From NCBI GenBank assembly GCA_943328505.2, contig CALQAH020000005.1, forward strand, positions 1-64,000: 64,000 nucleotides of DNA, read 5' to 3'. Of this stretch, positions 32,704 to 42,367 are shown in pieces. The stretch's first letter is position 1, and every line of letters starts with the position of its first letter. The DNA is from Rhizobium sp. Q54 (GTDB lineage: Bacteria > Bacteroidota > Bacteroidia > Flavobacteriales > Flavobacteriaceae). The notes beneath the pieces were generated by a model. That model worked only from the letters and a program-made list of their open reading frames with translations. It made no database searches and had not been told where the DNA came from. The translations under genes and the position numbers were made by a program.

Positions 32704-35109
32704 ATGATCGAAACACAAAATAAAACCGAAATTACCTTTGCAGATTTTAAATCAGAAGTACTTGAAGATTATAAAATTGCCGTTATAAGCAGAGAATGTA
32801 GCCTTCTTGGAAGACGCGAAGTACTTACTGGGAAAGCAAAATTCGGTATATTTGGTGATGGTAAAGAAGTACCGCAATTAGCCTTAGCAAAAGCTTTTAA
32901 AAACGGTGATTTCCGTTCAGGTTATTATCGCGATCAAACTTTTATGATGGCTATTGGTGAAATGTCAATTCGTCAATTTTTTGCAGGTTTGTATGGTCAT
33001 ACTGACTTAGCATTTGATCCCATGAGTGCTGGTCGTCAAATGGGTGGCCACTTTACAACTCATTCGCTCGACGAAAATGGAAAATGGAAGAACTTAACAC
33101 AACAAAAAAACTCAAGTGCTGATATTTCTCCAACTGCTGGTCAAATGCCACGGCTTTTAGGTTTAGCGCAAGCTTCAAAAGTATATAGAAATGTTCCTGG
33201 TCTGGAAAGCAATATGAATTTTTCCAATAGTGGCAATGAAGTAGCTTGGGGAACCATTGGCAATGCTTCCACTTCAGAAGGTTTGTTTTTTGAAACAATC
33301 AATGCTGCGGGTGTTTTGCAGGTTCCAATGGTAATGAGTGTTTGGGATGATGAGTACGGGATTTCTGTACATGCAAAACATCAAACAACCAAAGAAAATA
33401 TTTCAGAAATTTTAAAGGGTTTCCAACGCGATGACACTACTAATGGTTATGAAATTCTTCGTGTTAAGGGATGGGATTATCCATCATTAGTAGCCACTTA
33501 TGAAAAAGCAGGTACAATTGCCAGACAAGAGCACGTTCCGGTTTTAATACATGTAAGTGAATTAACGCAACCTCAAGGACATTCAACATCAGGAAGTCAC
33601 GAACGTTATAAAAATGAAGATCGTTTAGCTTGGGAAGCTGAATTTGATTGTTTGGCTCAAATGAGAATTTGGTTACTAGACAATAATTTGGCAACTGCTG
33701 AAGAATTAGAAACCATTGAAAACGAATCTAAAAAAAATGTTTTAGAAGGTAAAAAAGCAGCTTGGAGCGCTTTTGTTTCGCCAATGAAAGAAGAGCAACA
33801 AGAATTAATTGCATTATTAAATGCCATTTCAAGTTCGAGCTCAAATAAAAATTTTATCGAAAAATTATCCAATGATTTAGCTGCAATTAAAGAACCTATT
33901 CGAAAAGAAATAATTACAACAGCTCGTAAAGCCTTGCGATTAATCATTTCTGAAGAGAGCCGAAACGAGTTATCGATATGGATTACCAGTTATATAAATA
34001 AAATTCAACCAAAATTCAGCTCACATCTGTTTTCACAATCAGCTGAAAATATTTTTAATACTAAAGAAGTTATCCCAACTTACGATGAGAATGCGGAAGA
34101 GGTTGATGCTCGTTTGGTTTTAAGAGACAATTTTGATGCTATTTTTACAAAATATCCTGAATCGCTTGTTTTTGGAGAAGATGCGGGACACATTGGCGAT
34201 GTAAACCAAGGATTGGAAAGCATGCAAGAAAAATATGGAGAACTTCGTGTTGCCGATGTCGGAATTCGTGAAGCTACCATTTTAGGACAAGGAATTGGAA
34301 TGGCAATGCGTGGATTACGACCAATTGCTGAAATTCAATATTTAGATTATTTGTTGTACGCCATTCAAATTATGAGTGACGATCTAGCAACATTACAATA
34401 CAGAACATATGGCCGTCAAAAAGCACCCTTAATTATTCGTACTCGTGGACATCGTTTAGAAGGTATTTGGCACTCTGGTTCACCAATGGGAATGATTATC
34501 AATGCCATTAGAGGAATTCATGTTTTAGTACCTAGAAACATGACTAAAGCAGCTGGTTTTTATAATACTTTATTAGAGACAGATGAACCCGCATTAGTAA
34601 TTGAGTGTTTGAACGGTTATAGATTGAAAGAAAAAATGCCGAACAATTTAGGAAGTTTTAAAACGCCTATTGGTGTTGTGGAAACAATTAAAGCGGGTAA
34701 CGACTTAACTATTGTTTCCTATGGTTCAACCCTAAGAATTGTGGAACAAGCTGCTAAAGAATTATGGGAAATTGGTATTGATGTAGAAATTATTGATGCA
34801 CAATCACTACTTCCATTTGATGTGAATCATGATGTTTTGAAAAGCATCACTAAAACCAACCGATTACTTATTATTGACGAAGATGTTCCAGGTGGCGCCT
34901 CTGCATATTTATTACAACAAATTATAGACGAACAAAATGGCTATAATTATTTAGATAGTAAACCCCAAACATTGACAGCTAAAGCACATCGACCATCGTA
35001 TGGTACAGATGGAGATTATTTTTCAAAACCTTCAGTCGAAGATGTATTTGAGAAAGTTTACGCCATGATGCACGAGGCAAAACCATCACAATTCCCAAGT
35101 TTGTATTAA
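32704..35109 (+). CDS. 2-oxo acid dehydrogenase E1, alpha and beta subunits fused
   Basis: This 801-aa protein carries the E1 alpha domain (about residues 1-370, thiamine diphosphate fold, with FSNSGNEVAW and GNASTSEG) joined to the E1 beta domain (from about residue 465, with VFGEDAGHIGDVNQG, IREATILGQGIGMAM and a C-terminal transketolase-like part). Such fused E1s decarboxylate branched-chain or related 2-oxo acids and pass the acyl group to an E2. The E2 and E3 genes are not in the window. The ATG at 32704 is preferred over the longer TTG-initiated reading. The 183-base gap upstream is AT-rich, with no other feature I can support. Confidence 0.88.
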   Translation: MIETQNKTEITFADFKSEVLEDYKIAVISRECSLLGRREVLTGKAKFGIFGDGKEVPQLALAKAFKNGDFRSGYYRDQTFMMAIGEMSIRQFFAGLYGHTDLAFDPMSAGRQMGGHFTTHSLDENGKWKNLTQQKNSSADISPTAGQMPRLLGLAQASKVYRNVPGLESNMNFSNSGNEVAWGTIGNASTSEGLFFETINAAGVLQVPMVMSVWDDEYGISVHAKHQTTKENISEILKGFQRDDTTNGYEILRVKGWDYPSLVATYEKAGTIARQEHVPVLIHVSELTQPQGHSTSGSHERYKNEDRLAWEAEFDCLAQMRIWLLDNNLATAEELETIENESKKNVLEGKKAAWSAFVSPMKEEQQELIALLNAISSSSSNKNFIEKLSNDLAAIKEPIRKEIITTARKALRLIISEESRNELSIWITSYINKIQPKFSSHLFSQSAENIFNTKEVIPTYDENAEEVDARLVLRDNFDAIFTKYPESLVFGEDAGHIGDVNQGLESMQEKYGELRVADVGIREATILGQGIGMAMRGLRPIAEIQYLDYLLYAIQIMSDDLATLQYRTYGRQKAPLIIRTRGHRLEGIWHSGSPMGMIINAIRGIHVLVPRNMTKAAGFYNTLLETDEPALVIECLNGYRLKEKMPNNLGSFKTPIGVVETIKAGNDLTIVSYGSTLRIVEQAAKELWEIGIDVEIIDAQSLLPFDVNHDVLKSITKTNRLLIIDEDVPGGASAYLLQQIIDEQNGYNYLDSKPQTLTAKAHRPSYGTDGDYFSKPSVEDVFEKVYAMMHEAKPSQFPSLY

Positions 35110-35112
35110 ACA

Positions 35113-35409
35113 ATGAAAAACTCAAATTCCATTTCGAAAATAAACAATAAAGGAAGTATAGTTGTTTTTATTTTGAGTATTTGGTTTGTTTTTTATTGGT
35201 TTTTTGGACATTTTATAAACATATACGATTACAAATTTGTTGGAATCATTTATGAAATTCTATGGCTTCCAATGTTATTAATGGGCATTGCATTGCCTGT
35301 AGTATCTTTGTTTTTTTGGTATCAAAATAAGTTCAATTTCAAAACCTTAAGCTTCTATGCTTTTCTATTGGTTGTAGTAACAATTTTAGTATTAATACTT
35401 TCAAAATAA
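35113..35409 (+). CDS. Small hypothetical membrane protein
   Basis: This 98-aa protein has three predicted membrane helices (about residues 13-33, 48-68 and 77-96) and short polar ends. I do not recognise a family. It follows the E1 gene by three bases, so is probably translated from the same transcript, and its stop codon abuts the convergent menC stop with no spacer. Confidence 0.62.
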   Translation: MKNSNSISKINNKGSIVVFILSIWFVFYWFFGHFINIYDYKFVGIIYEILWLPMLLMGIALPVVSLFFWYQNKFNFKTLSFYAFLLVVVTILVLILSK

Positions 35410-36456
35410 TTAAATAAAATCATCAAAATTAAAGTCCCATTTTTTTTCATTCTGATACCAAAGTTGTCCGTTTAAAACTTCCAAAGGACAATCAAAATTA
35501 TTGGTATAAAGACTTCCTGTACCCAACCCTTGAGGCATCGTATTATTTTGTAAAAAAGTAAATTGTGCAATGGCATTTAATCCCACATTACTTTCCAATG
35601 CAGAAGTAATCCACCAACCAATATTGAGTTGTTCAGCGATGTTTATCCATTCTAAAGTTCCACGAAAACCACCCACAAAACTTGGCTTTAAAATGATGTA
35701 CTGTGGCCTAATTTTTTGAAGTAAAAGTTGCTTATCTTCTTTAGAAAAAACTCCAATTAGCTCTTCGTCTAAACTTATAGGAATTGGAGTACTTTTACAC
35801 AATACTGACATCATGTCAGTATTATTTTTTTGAATAGGTTGCTCTATACTATGTAATTTAAAACCAGCTAATTGATTTAATTTAATTAAAGCTTCATTTA
35901 TACTAAAAGCGCCGTTTGCATCTACTCTAATTTCGATGGTCTCCTCATCAAAATTGGCTCGAATAAACCTCAATAATTCCAATTCTTGATCAAAATTGAT
36001 GGCTCCTATTTTCAATTTTATGCATCGAAAACCTTGAGCAATTTTGTCTTCAATTTGCTCTTTCATATCAGCTTCATTACCCATCCAAACCAATCCGTTT
36101 ATAGTAATTGATTGATCTCGTGAAGTAAATTTTGATGGAAATAAAAGGAATGGATTTTGACTTTCTAACGATTTGAATGCCATTTCAACTCCGAATTGTA
36201 TTGAAGGAAAATATACTAATTCTTCCCAAAGTTGGTCTATTCCTAAATGAATATGATCGCAAGTCCATTGTAATTTTTCTTCATAATCAGGTCGGTCATC
36301 ACAACTCAATCCGCGAAGTAAACCACACTCTCCTATTCCTTTTTTACCTTTATCATAAAGCACAATAAACCAAGTTTCTTTATGGGTTAAAATACCTCGA
36401 GAAGTACCGCTTGGCTTTTTAAAATTAAGATTGTATTGATGATAAGTAGCTTTCAC
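35410..36456 (-). CDS. menC: o-Succinylbenzoate synthase
   Basis: MenC dehydrates SHCHC to o-succinylbenzoate in menaquinone synthesis. The 348-aa protein is an enolase-superfamily member: the catalytic pair lies in CIKLKIG, the metal ligands in RVDANGA, IEQP and LDEE, and the second lysine in ILKPS. The start codon at 36456 is GTG. It is the last gene of a minus-strand run containing menB, menA and an MBL hydrolase. A chloromuconate-cycloisomerase-like dipeptide epimerase is possible by sequence, but the context favours MenC. Confidence 0.92.
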   Translation of the reverse strand: MKATYHQYNLNFKKPSGTSRGILTHKETWFIVLYDKGKKGIGECGLLRGLSCDDRPDYEEKLQWTCDHIHLGIDQLWEELVYFPSIQFGVEMAFKSLESQNPFLLFPSKFTSRDQSITINGLVWMGNEADMKEQIEDKIAQGFRCIKLKIGAINFDQELELLRFIRANFDEETIEIRVDANGAFSINEALIKLNQLAGFKLHSIEQPIQKNNTDMMSVLCKSTPIPISLDEELIGVFSKEDKQLLLQKIRPQYIILKPSFVGGFRGTLEWINIAEQLNIGWWITSALESNVGLNAIAQFTFLQNNTMPQGLGTGSLYTNNFDCPLEVLNGQLWYQNEKKWDFNFDDFI

Positions 36457-36461
36457 AAGAG

Positions 36462-37139
36462 TTATAATTCGATACTTTCCCCGATTTCAAGTAACATCAA
36501 ATCTTTCCCTGCATCAAAGAACTTCTTTTTTGCTTCATCATGATTAATAACTATGAATCCAAAAGTATCAAAGTGACAACCTAATATTTTATCGCATTCC
36601 ACAAAATCAGCAGCCATAATTGCATCGTCAACATCCATAGTAAAGTTATTACCTATTGGAAAAATAGCTACATCTAATTTGGTTCTCATTGGAATCAATT
36701 TCATATCCATCGTTAATCCAGTATCGCCAGAGATATAGATATTTTTATGCTCTCCTTCAATCACAAAACCACCCGGGTTTCCACCATATGTGCCGTCCTG
36801 AAAAGAACTAGAATGTACTGCTTGTACAAACCTTACTTTTCCAAAATCAAATTGCCATCCACCACCGTAATTCATAGGATGATGCTGATACCCTTTGTTG
36901 CCAAAATACATTGCAATTTCCCAATTGGATACAATAACTGCATTCGTGTTTTTTGCTACAGTTTCAACATCTTGAACATGATCAAAATGAGCATGAGTAA
37001 TTAATATATAATCTGCTTTTAAAGTTAAAATATCAATATGTGCCGCTTTATCATTTCCTGTTATAAAAGGATCCACAAGTAAATGCTTTCCTCCAACCTC
37101 AATCCCAATACATGAATGACCATAAAAAGTTATTTTCAT
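36462..37139 (-). CDS. UPF0173-type metal-dependent hydrolase
   Basis: This 225-aa MBL-fold protein is a UPF0173 member. The N-terminal MKITFYGHSCIGIE and the metal motif THAHFDH (about residues 48-54) are typical, with later GDTG and HFDTF segments supplying ligands. The substrate is unknown. It sits five bases from the menC start, between menA and menC, which suggests cotranscription but not necessarily a menaquinone role. Confidence 0.88.
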   Translation of the reverse strand: MKITFYGHSCIGIEVGGKHLLVDPFITGNDKAAHIDILTLKADYILITHAHFDHVQDVETVAKNTNAVIVSNWEIAMYFGNKGYQHHPMNYGGGWQFDFGKVRFVQAVHSSSFQDGTYGGNPGGFVIEGEHKNIYISGDTGLTMDMKLIPMRTKLDVAIFPIGNNFTMDVDDAIMAADFVECDKILGCHFDTFGFIVINHDEAKKKFFDAGKDLMLLEIGESIEL

Positions 37140-37157
37140 TATAATAAAAGTAAAATG

Positions 37158-38081
37158 TTAAACATAATTGACAATCATATCGGATATAAAATAGATCAAA
37201 GCCAAAGCCAAAAGTACTGAAAGCAAGAAAGTTGAAATGGCTAATTTCTTCAACTCCGGATCAAGATTTTTAGGTTCTTTGTTTCTGTAAACCGTTAATA
37301 AATGACCTACAAGCGGAAAATAGGCTACTACAAAAATATATTGATCAAAATGAAATTCATTTAAAAAAGCAAAAATCAAAATCAACAGCATCGCTGAAAT
37401 CACTAAGAAAAAATGGTATTTTTTAGCATTTGCGCTACCAATTTTAACCACAACGGTATTCTTCCCTACTTTTCTATCAGACTCTTCGTCTCGCATATTA
37501 TTTAAGTTCAACACACCTACGCTAAGAAATCCAATAGCGGTAGCTGGCAATAATAGTAACCAATCTATTTCTTTTGAAAACATAAAATACACTCCAAATG
37601 TACTTACCAATCCAAAAAATATAAAAACAAAAATATCGCCGTATCCTTTATAACCATAGGCTTGATTACCAACCGTATATCGAATTGCGGAAGCAATTGC
37701 AAGAATTCCTAAGACCAAGAAAAAAAGCGAATACCATAAATAACTTTCTTTAAATGAAAAATAAATAAGTAGCAATGCAAAAATCAACGTAATTAGAGAA
37801 GTGATTTTTATGGCCGTTTTCATTTGCTGAGGCGAAATTGTTCCACTTTGTAGTGCGCGTTTTGGACCTACCCTATCCTCATTATCGGTTCCTTTTACGC
37901 CGTCTCCATAATCATTAGCAAAATTGGATAGAATTTGCAATCCCAGAGTAGTTAACAATGAAAAAATAACAATTTTCCAATTAAACATCGCTTGGGACAT
38001 TGCATAAAAACTTCCAACAATTATACCTGATACCGAAAGTGGTAAGGTGCGAACTCGAGCTGCTTCAATCCAGTGTTTCAT
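37158..38081 (-). CDS. menA: 1,4-Dihydroxy-2-naphthoate polyprenyltransferase
   Basis: MenA attaches the polyprenyl chain to dihydroxynaphthoate in the inner membrane. The 307-aa protein has about eight helices and both Asp-rich motifs of UbiA enzymes: NDYGDGVKGTDNED near residue 56 and NNMRDEESDR near residue 193. The DNA between it and the MBL gene is only 18 bases. It is part of the men cluster. Confidence 0.94.
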   Translation of the reverse strand: MKHWIEAARVRTLPLSVSGIIVGSFYAMSQAMFNWKIVIFSLLTTLGLQILSNFANDYGDGVKGTDNEDRVGPKRALQSGTISPQQMKTAIKITSLITLIFALLLIYFSFKESYLWYSLFFLVLGILAIASAIRYTVGNQAYGYKGYGDIFVFIFFGLVSTFGVYFMFSKEIDWLLLLPATAIGFLSVGVLNLNNMRDEESDRKVGKNTVVVKIGSANAKKYHFFLVISAMLLILIFAFLNEFHFDQYIFVVAYFPLVGHLLTVYRNKEPKNLDPELKKLAISTFLLSVLLALALIYFISDMIVNYV

Positions 38082-38115
38082 AATTTAGATTTCTTAGAAT
38101 TATAGAGTTATAGAC

Positions 38116-39618
38116 TTACATCCAATTGCTATTAGACGTTTCAATTTCATACAGCCAGAGGTTTACATACTCATTTATTTTATCAAACTTTCCTAAATGA
38201 AAAGTAATGTTTCCGCCAGCAGTATGCATCGTCAGCGAACCTATATTCAACCTTTTATGCCAAAACAATTGCGAGGTTGTGATGGCTTGTATTTTTTCTA
38301 TCGTAATAATTTCATCACTAATATCCCAAGCACCACTTTGTTTAATAATAAAATCGTTGTTGATAAACAGTCTGTAATTCCTGTAACCAAAGCAAAGAAT
38401 CAAGCCCGCAAAAACCACAAAATATGGCGTTATATATGCAAATTCCATTAACTCAGGCACATTGCTAGCAATGCTAAAAAATCCCACTAAAGGTACTACA
38501 ATTATTAGAAAAACAGAAAAGCCAATTTTCCTGAAATTGGGTCTCATCACATATCCTTTTTGAGGAATTTTGTGAAATAGCAACTTAAGAATTTCGTCTT
38601 TTTCTAACTGATTACAACCTGGAATGTCAATAGCTGCGTTGTGTTTAGTTTTTTCACCGCTGGTAGCTTGTTTGATTTTCATTTCCAAAATATTCATTTT
38701 CTTTTGAAAATAATTTCTTGAAATGGTTGTAATTTGGACTTTCTCGGGTTTTAGAATAGTACTTTTGGTGTTTATTAATCCGAAAGAAAGCAATAACGAC
38801 CCTTTTTGTTTGGTTATTTTATAATCGAAATAGCGAACTACAATTCGGAAAAGATTAATAACTAATACTATTCCGAACAAAAACAACATAAAAATTAAAA
38901 GTGAAGAAATGATTGTTGATTTTGAAACATAATTCTCAATGTCTCCGTCATTAAAAACATCATGACCTGTAAATTTGTTAATATAATCTGAAGCGGTGAA
39001 GAAAAAAAGTAATAGCAACGAAAAACTCTTCAGATAATTAGATGTAATTCCAACCTTTAATAAGCTTATAAAGCTAATACTAATAAACGGTTTATTCGTT
39101 ATAACTGTTCCATTTTCTGTTGGATTTTCAGAAACAATTGCAACTTTAATTTTCTTTTCATTTTCTAGCAAACGTAATTTTAAAGACAATGCCAAAGCGT
39201 GAGAAACAGCTTTAATTTTTCCTTCTTTATTAGCACCTCCAGCGGTATCAACTTCTAATTCATAAACATTAATTATCCTTTGAAGCAATGATTGATTGAT
39301 GTTGACTTGCTGAATCTTATCGAGTTGAATGGTGGTAATTGTTTTATTAAAAATCCCTTCACTTATAATAAATTCTTCATTTTCATCATGTATATAAAAC
39401 GTGAAATTTTTGTATTTTAAAAACGCTATAACTCCAACAACTAAAACAACAGCAATAGTTCCTAATACTAAATACAATTTGTTAATTTTATCAAAATTGA
39501 CTAGCCAAATAACCGCAAGAGGGAAAAATGCTTTGATATATTGCCTCAAAGTATCAAAGAACATAACAACAATTCCAATAGATGATTGTCGTTGTGGAGT
39601 ATTGAAATTAATTTCCAT
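38116..39618 (-). CDS. PH-domain membrane protein, YdbT-like
   Basis: This 500-aa protein resembles Bacillus YdbT, with alternating pairs of membrane helices and bacterial PH (bPH2/DUF304) domains. Recurring IQAITTSQLFWHKRLNIGSL- and VNINQSLLQRII-like segments, followed by TAGG, mark the repeated domains. In Bacillus the YdbS-YdbT pair confers resistance to certain bacteriocins; the role in Flavobacterium is unknown. Its start at 39618 overlaps the last base of the smaller PH-domain gene upstream. Confidence 0.82.
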   Translation of the reverse strand: MEINFNTPQRQSSIGIVVMFFDTLRQYIKAFFPLAVIWLVNFDKINKLYLVLGTIAVVLVVGVIAFLKYKNFTFYIHDENEEFIISEGIFNKTITTIQLDKIQQVNINQSLLQRIINVYELEVDTAGGANKEGKIKAVSHALALSLKLRLLENEKKIKVAIVSENPTENGTVITNKPFISISFISLLKVGITSNYLKSFSLLLLFFFTASDYINKFTGHDVFNDGDIENYVSKSTIISSLLIFMLFLFGIVLVINLFRIVVRYFDYKITKQKGSLLLSFGLINTKSTILKPEKVQITTISRNYFQKKMNILEMKIKQATSGEKTKHNAAIDIPGCNQLEKDEILKLLFHKIPQKGYVMRPNFRKIGFSVFLIIVVPLVGFFSIASNVPELMEFAYITPYFVVFAGLILCFGYRNYRLFINNDFIIKQSGAWDISDEIITIEKIQAITTSQLFWHKRLNIGSLTMHTAGGNITFHLGKFDKINEYVNLWLYEIETSNSNWM

Positions 39619-40139
39619 TACAGCTGTTTTTGAATCTTACCCATCAATAATTGTTTGATGTCTTCGGCTTGTAATTTTTCTATTCCCGGAATTTCAATAT
39701 CGCTTGAATTTCCGCCAGCGGTAAATATTTCGATTTTAGCTAATCCAAAATATCTAGAAACTAATCCTTCATGTAAAGCAACGTGTTGTATTCTATTATA
39801 AGGAATTACCATCGTACTTGTTGCTATAATACCGCTTCTAAACAACACATCGTGGTTTCTAAAGGCAAAACCTTTTTTTCTATAACTCAAGAGTGAGAAA
39901 AAGAAAATTAATACTATTGCAAGAGCTAATAAACTACCTAAAGCTATTAGATTATTTTGTGTAAACTCATTATTTTTAAAAAATGTGACACTTCCAAAAC
40001 CTAAAAAAAGAATACTACTTAATAAACTAACATTTAATAATACAACCTTTTTGTAATTAGGATGTAAAGAAGTAAAAGCTACTTCCTCGTATTTTGGAAG
40101 ATTTGCTGTATCTATGGTTTCGTTGGTAAAATTTTCCAT
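39618..40139 (-). CDS. PH-domain membrane protein, YdbS-like
   Basis: This 173-aa protein has two predicted membrane helices (about residues 31-48 and 61-82) followed by one bacterial PH domain with VPYNRIQHVALHEGLVSR-like and TAGGNSSDIEIPG sequences. It is the usual small partner of the larger YdbT-like protein, encoded directly downstream with a one-base overlap. The pair lies between menB and menA. Confidence 0.84.
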   Translation of the reverse strand: MENFTNETIDTANLPKYEEVAFTSLHPNYKKVVLLNVSLLSSILFLGFGSVTFFKNNEFTQNNLIALGSLLALAIVLIFFFSLLSYRKKGFAFRNHDVLFRSGIIATSTMVIPYNRIQHVALHEGLVSRYFGLAKIEIFTAGGNSSDIEIPGIEKLQAEDIKQLLMGKIQKQL

Positions 40140-40188
40140 ATTTATTTAGGGTTTGATTTAAACTGAAAACAAATTACTTAACACTAAT

Positions 40189-41028
40189 TTAAGGCAACCA
40201 TTTTTTTTCAAAATTAGGTTTTCGTTTTTCCAAGAAAGCATCTCTACCTTCATTGGCTTCTTCAGTCATATAGGCCAAACGCGTTGCTTCGCCAGCAAAA
40301 ACTTGTTGTCCTACCATGCCATCATCGGTTAAATTCATGGCGAATTTTAGCATTTTTATGGATGTTGGCGATTTCTGTAATATTTCCTGTGCCCATTCAA
40401 AGGCAGTATCTTCCAAATCGGCGTGGGGAATAACGGCATTAACCATTCCCATATCCATAGCGTCTTGTGCCGAATAGTTTCTTCCTAAGAAGAAAATTTC
40501 TCGTGCTTTCTTTTGACCAACCATTTTGGCTAAATAAGCCGAACCATAACCTCCATCAAAACTCGTTACATCAGCATCAGTTTGTTTAAAAATGGCATGC
40601 TCTTTACTTGCCAATGTTAAATCACAAACGACATGCAAACTATGCCCACCACCAACTGCCCATCCAGGAACTACAGCAATAACAACTTTAGGCATAAACC
40701 GAATGAGTCGTTGTACTTCAAGAATATTCAATCGATGTTGCCCATCATCACCAACATAACCTTGAAGACCACGTGCATTTTGATCGCCACCGCTACAAAA
40801 AGAATAAATACCATCTTTACTTGATGGACCTTCGGCCGAAAGCAAAACAACTCCAATAGAGGTGTCTTCTTGAGCATCATAAAAAGCTTGGTGTAATTCG
40901 CTCGTAGTTTTTGGTCGGAATGCATTGCGAACATCGGGACGATTGAACGCTATTCGAGCAACGCCATTGCATTTTTTATAGGTAATATCTTCAAACTCTT
41001 TGACTGTTTTCCAATTGATTGTACTCAT
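40189..41028 (-). CDS. menB: 1,4-Dihydroxy-2-naphthoyl-CoA synthase
   Basis: MenB closes the second ring in menaquinone synthesis. The 279-aa crotonase-fold protein has AFNRPDVRNAFRP, GGDQNARG, AVGGGHSLHVVCDL and DVTSFDGGYGSAYLA, the last typical of MenB. The start at 41028 is an ATG (MSTINWKTV); the longer reading starts with TTG and adds two residues. It is the first gene of the minus-strand cluster ending with menC. menD, menE, menF and menH are not in the window. Confidence 0.95.
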   Translation of the reverse strand: MSTINWKTVKEFEDITYKKCNGVARIAFNRPDVRNAFRPKTTSELHQAFYDAQEDTSIGVVLLSAEGPSSKDGIYSFCSGGDQNARGLQGYVGDDGQHRLNILEVQRLIRFMPKVVIAVVPGWAVGGGHSLHVVCDLTLASKEHAIFKQTDADVTSFDGGYGSAYLAKMVGQKKAREIFFLGRNYSAQDAMDMGMVNAVIPHADLEDTAFEWAQEILQKSPTSIKMLKFAMNLTDDGMVGQQVFAGEATRLAYMTEEANEGRDAFLEKRKPNFEKKWLP

Positions 41029-41158
41029 AAACAAATTGTTACTATTTTGTGTATTATTTTTTAGTTAAAATAATTTCTTGGTATGCTATTTCTGCTATTT
41101 TAGCGTAAAAATAAACCAATTTTTAGAATATAAATGTCTTTTGCCCGAATTCATTACT

Positions 41159-42367
41159 ATGAAAATCACATTTGTTACCATATTACTTTCAATACTATTA
41201 TTAATTTCTGGACCAAGGAGCATTATCGCAACTGGCTTTACATCGGAAAATAAAAATAGTAAAGACAGTTCTATTATAACTATCCCATTTCCATTAAAAC
41301 TAGGCAATGTTTCCGAAGAATATAAAACTCAGAAACACAACCTTATACAGCAGTTTTACAACAAATATATTGGTTCACCGTGGTTCAGTGGTAGTTTTAT
41401 TGTGGCTAAAAATGGGCACATCTTGTTTGAAAACTATCAAGGACTTTCTAATATTAAAAATAATACCGAAATGAGTGCTATAACAGCTATTCATTTGGCA
41501 TCTGTTAGTAAAGTATTAACGGCAACGGCAATATTAAAATTAGTAGATGGAGACAATATTCAATTGGACCAATTGGTAACAGATTGGCTTCCGAAATTTC
41601 CCTATAAAAGTACCACCATTAGAATGCTACTCAATCATCGCAGTGGGATTCAGCATTATTCACGCTTTCCCAATTTATTAAAAAAATCATGGAATCGAAA
41701 AAAAATATTGACCAATCAGGATATTTTAGACATCATGGTTGACCGAAAAGTAAAAATGATATATAAATTGGATGCGAAATTTGATTATTGCAATACCAAT
41801 TATGTTATTTTGGCATTAATCATTGAAAAAGCGACAGGTTTAGACTATCGTAAAGCCATGCAAGAATTAATTTTCAAACCTTTAGGCATGAAAAATACCT
41901 TTGTTTTTAATTATACGACGGATAGAGATACTGTTTCCATGTCCTATAAAGGAAAAAATATTCCTTTCTATTGGGATCAATTTGATCAATTGTATGGTGA
42001 TAAAAATATTTATTCTACCCCAAGAGATTTGGTAAAATTCGACTTAGCAACGTATTCTCCCGATTTTATTAATCCTGAAATTCTAAAAGAAGCCTATATG
42101 GGATATAGCCCACAACCCAAAACTATGAAAAACTATGGATTGGGAATGCGAATGAAAGAATGGCCAACGGGTCAACGGTTAACGTATCACAACGGTTGGT
42201 GGCATGGCAATAATACGTCGTATACTACTTTGAAAAAAGATACCGTCACTATTATTTGCTTATCCAATAAATATTCGGCAAAACCTTATCAATCCATGAA
42301 ACTTTCCAGTGTTTTTGGAGATTATCCCTTTGAAAAATTAGAACTTGATACCTTAAGTACCGAGTAA
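41159..42367 (+). CDS. Serine hydrolase, beta-lactamase/class C type
   Basis: This 402-aa protein has an N-terminal signal (hydrophobic about residues 4-17) and the penicillin-binding fold: the SxxK motif is SVSK, the YxN motif is YCN, and a GWWHG segment replaces the third box. Such proteins act outside the cytoplasm as esterases, peptidases or class C-like hydrolases; the substrate is not known. ATG 41159 gives the cleanest signal peptide. Its last 15 bases overlap the convergent S1 RNA-binding gene. Confidence 0.85.
   Translation: MKITFVTILLSILLLISGPRSIIATGFTSENKNSKDSSIITIPFPLKLGNVSEEYKTQKHNLIQQFYNKYIGSPWFSGSFIVAKNGHILFENYQGLSNIKNNTEMSAITAIHLASVSKVLTATAILKLVDGDNIQLDQLVTDWLPKFPYKSTTIRMLLNHRSGIQHYSRFPNLLKKSWNRKKILTNQDILDIMVDRKVKMIYKLDAKFDYCNTNYVILALIIEKATGLDYRKAMQELIFKPLGMKNTFVFNYTTDRDTVSMSYKGKNIPFYWDQFDQLYGDKNIYSTPRDLVKFDLATYSPDFINPEILKEAYMGYSPQPKTMKNYGLGMRMKEWPTGQRLTYHNGWWHGNNTSYTTLKKDTVTIICLSNKYSAKPYQSMKLSSVFGDYPFEKLELDTLSTE

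Noticed and set aside
39401-39658. Plus-strand frame over the junction of the two PH-domain genes
   Set aside because: Both minus-strand genes are well supported there; the frame is a shadow.
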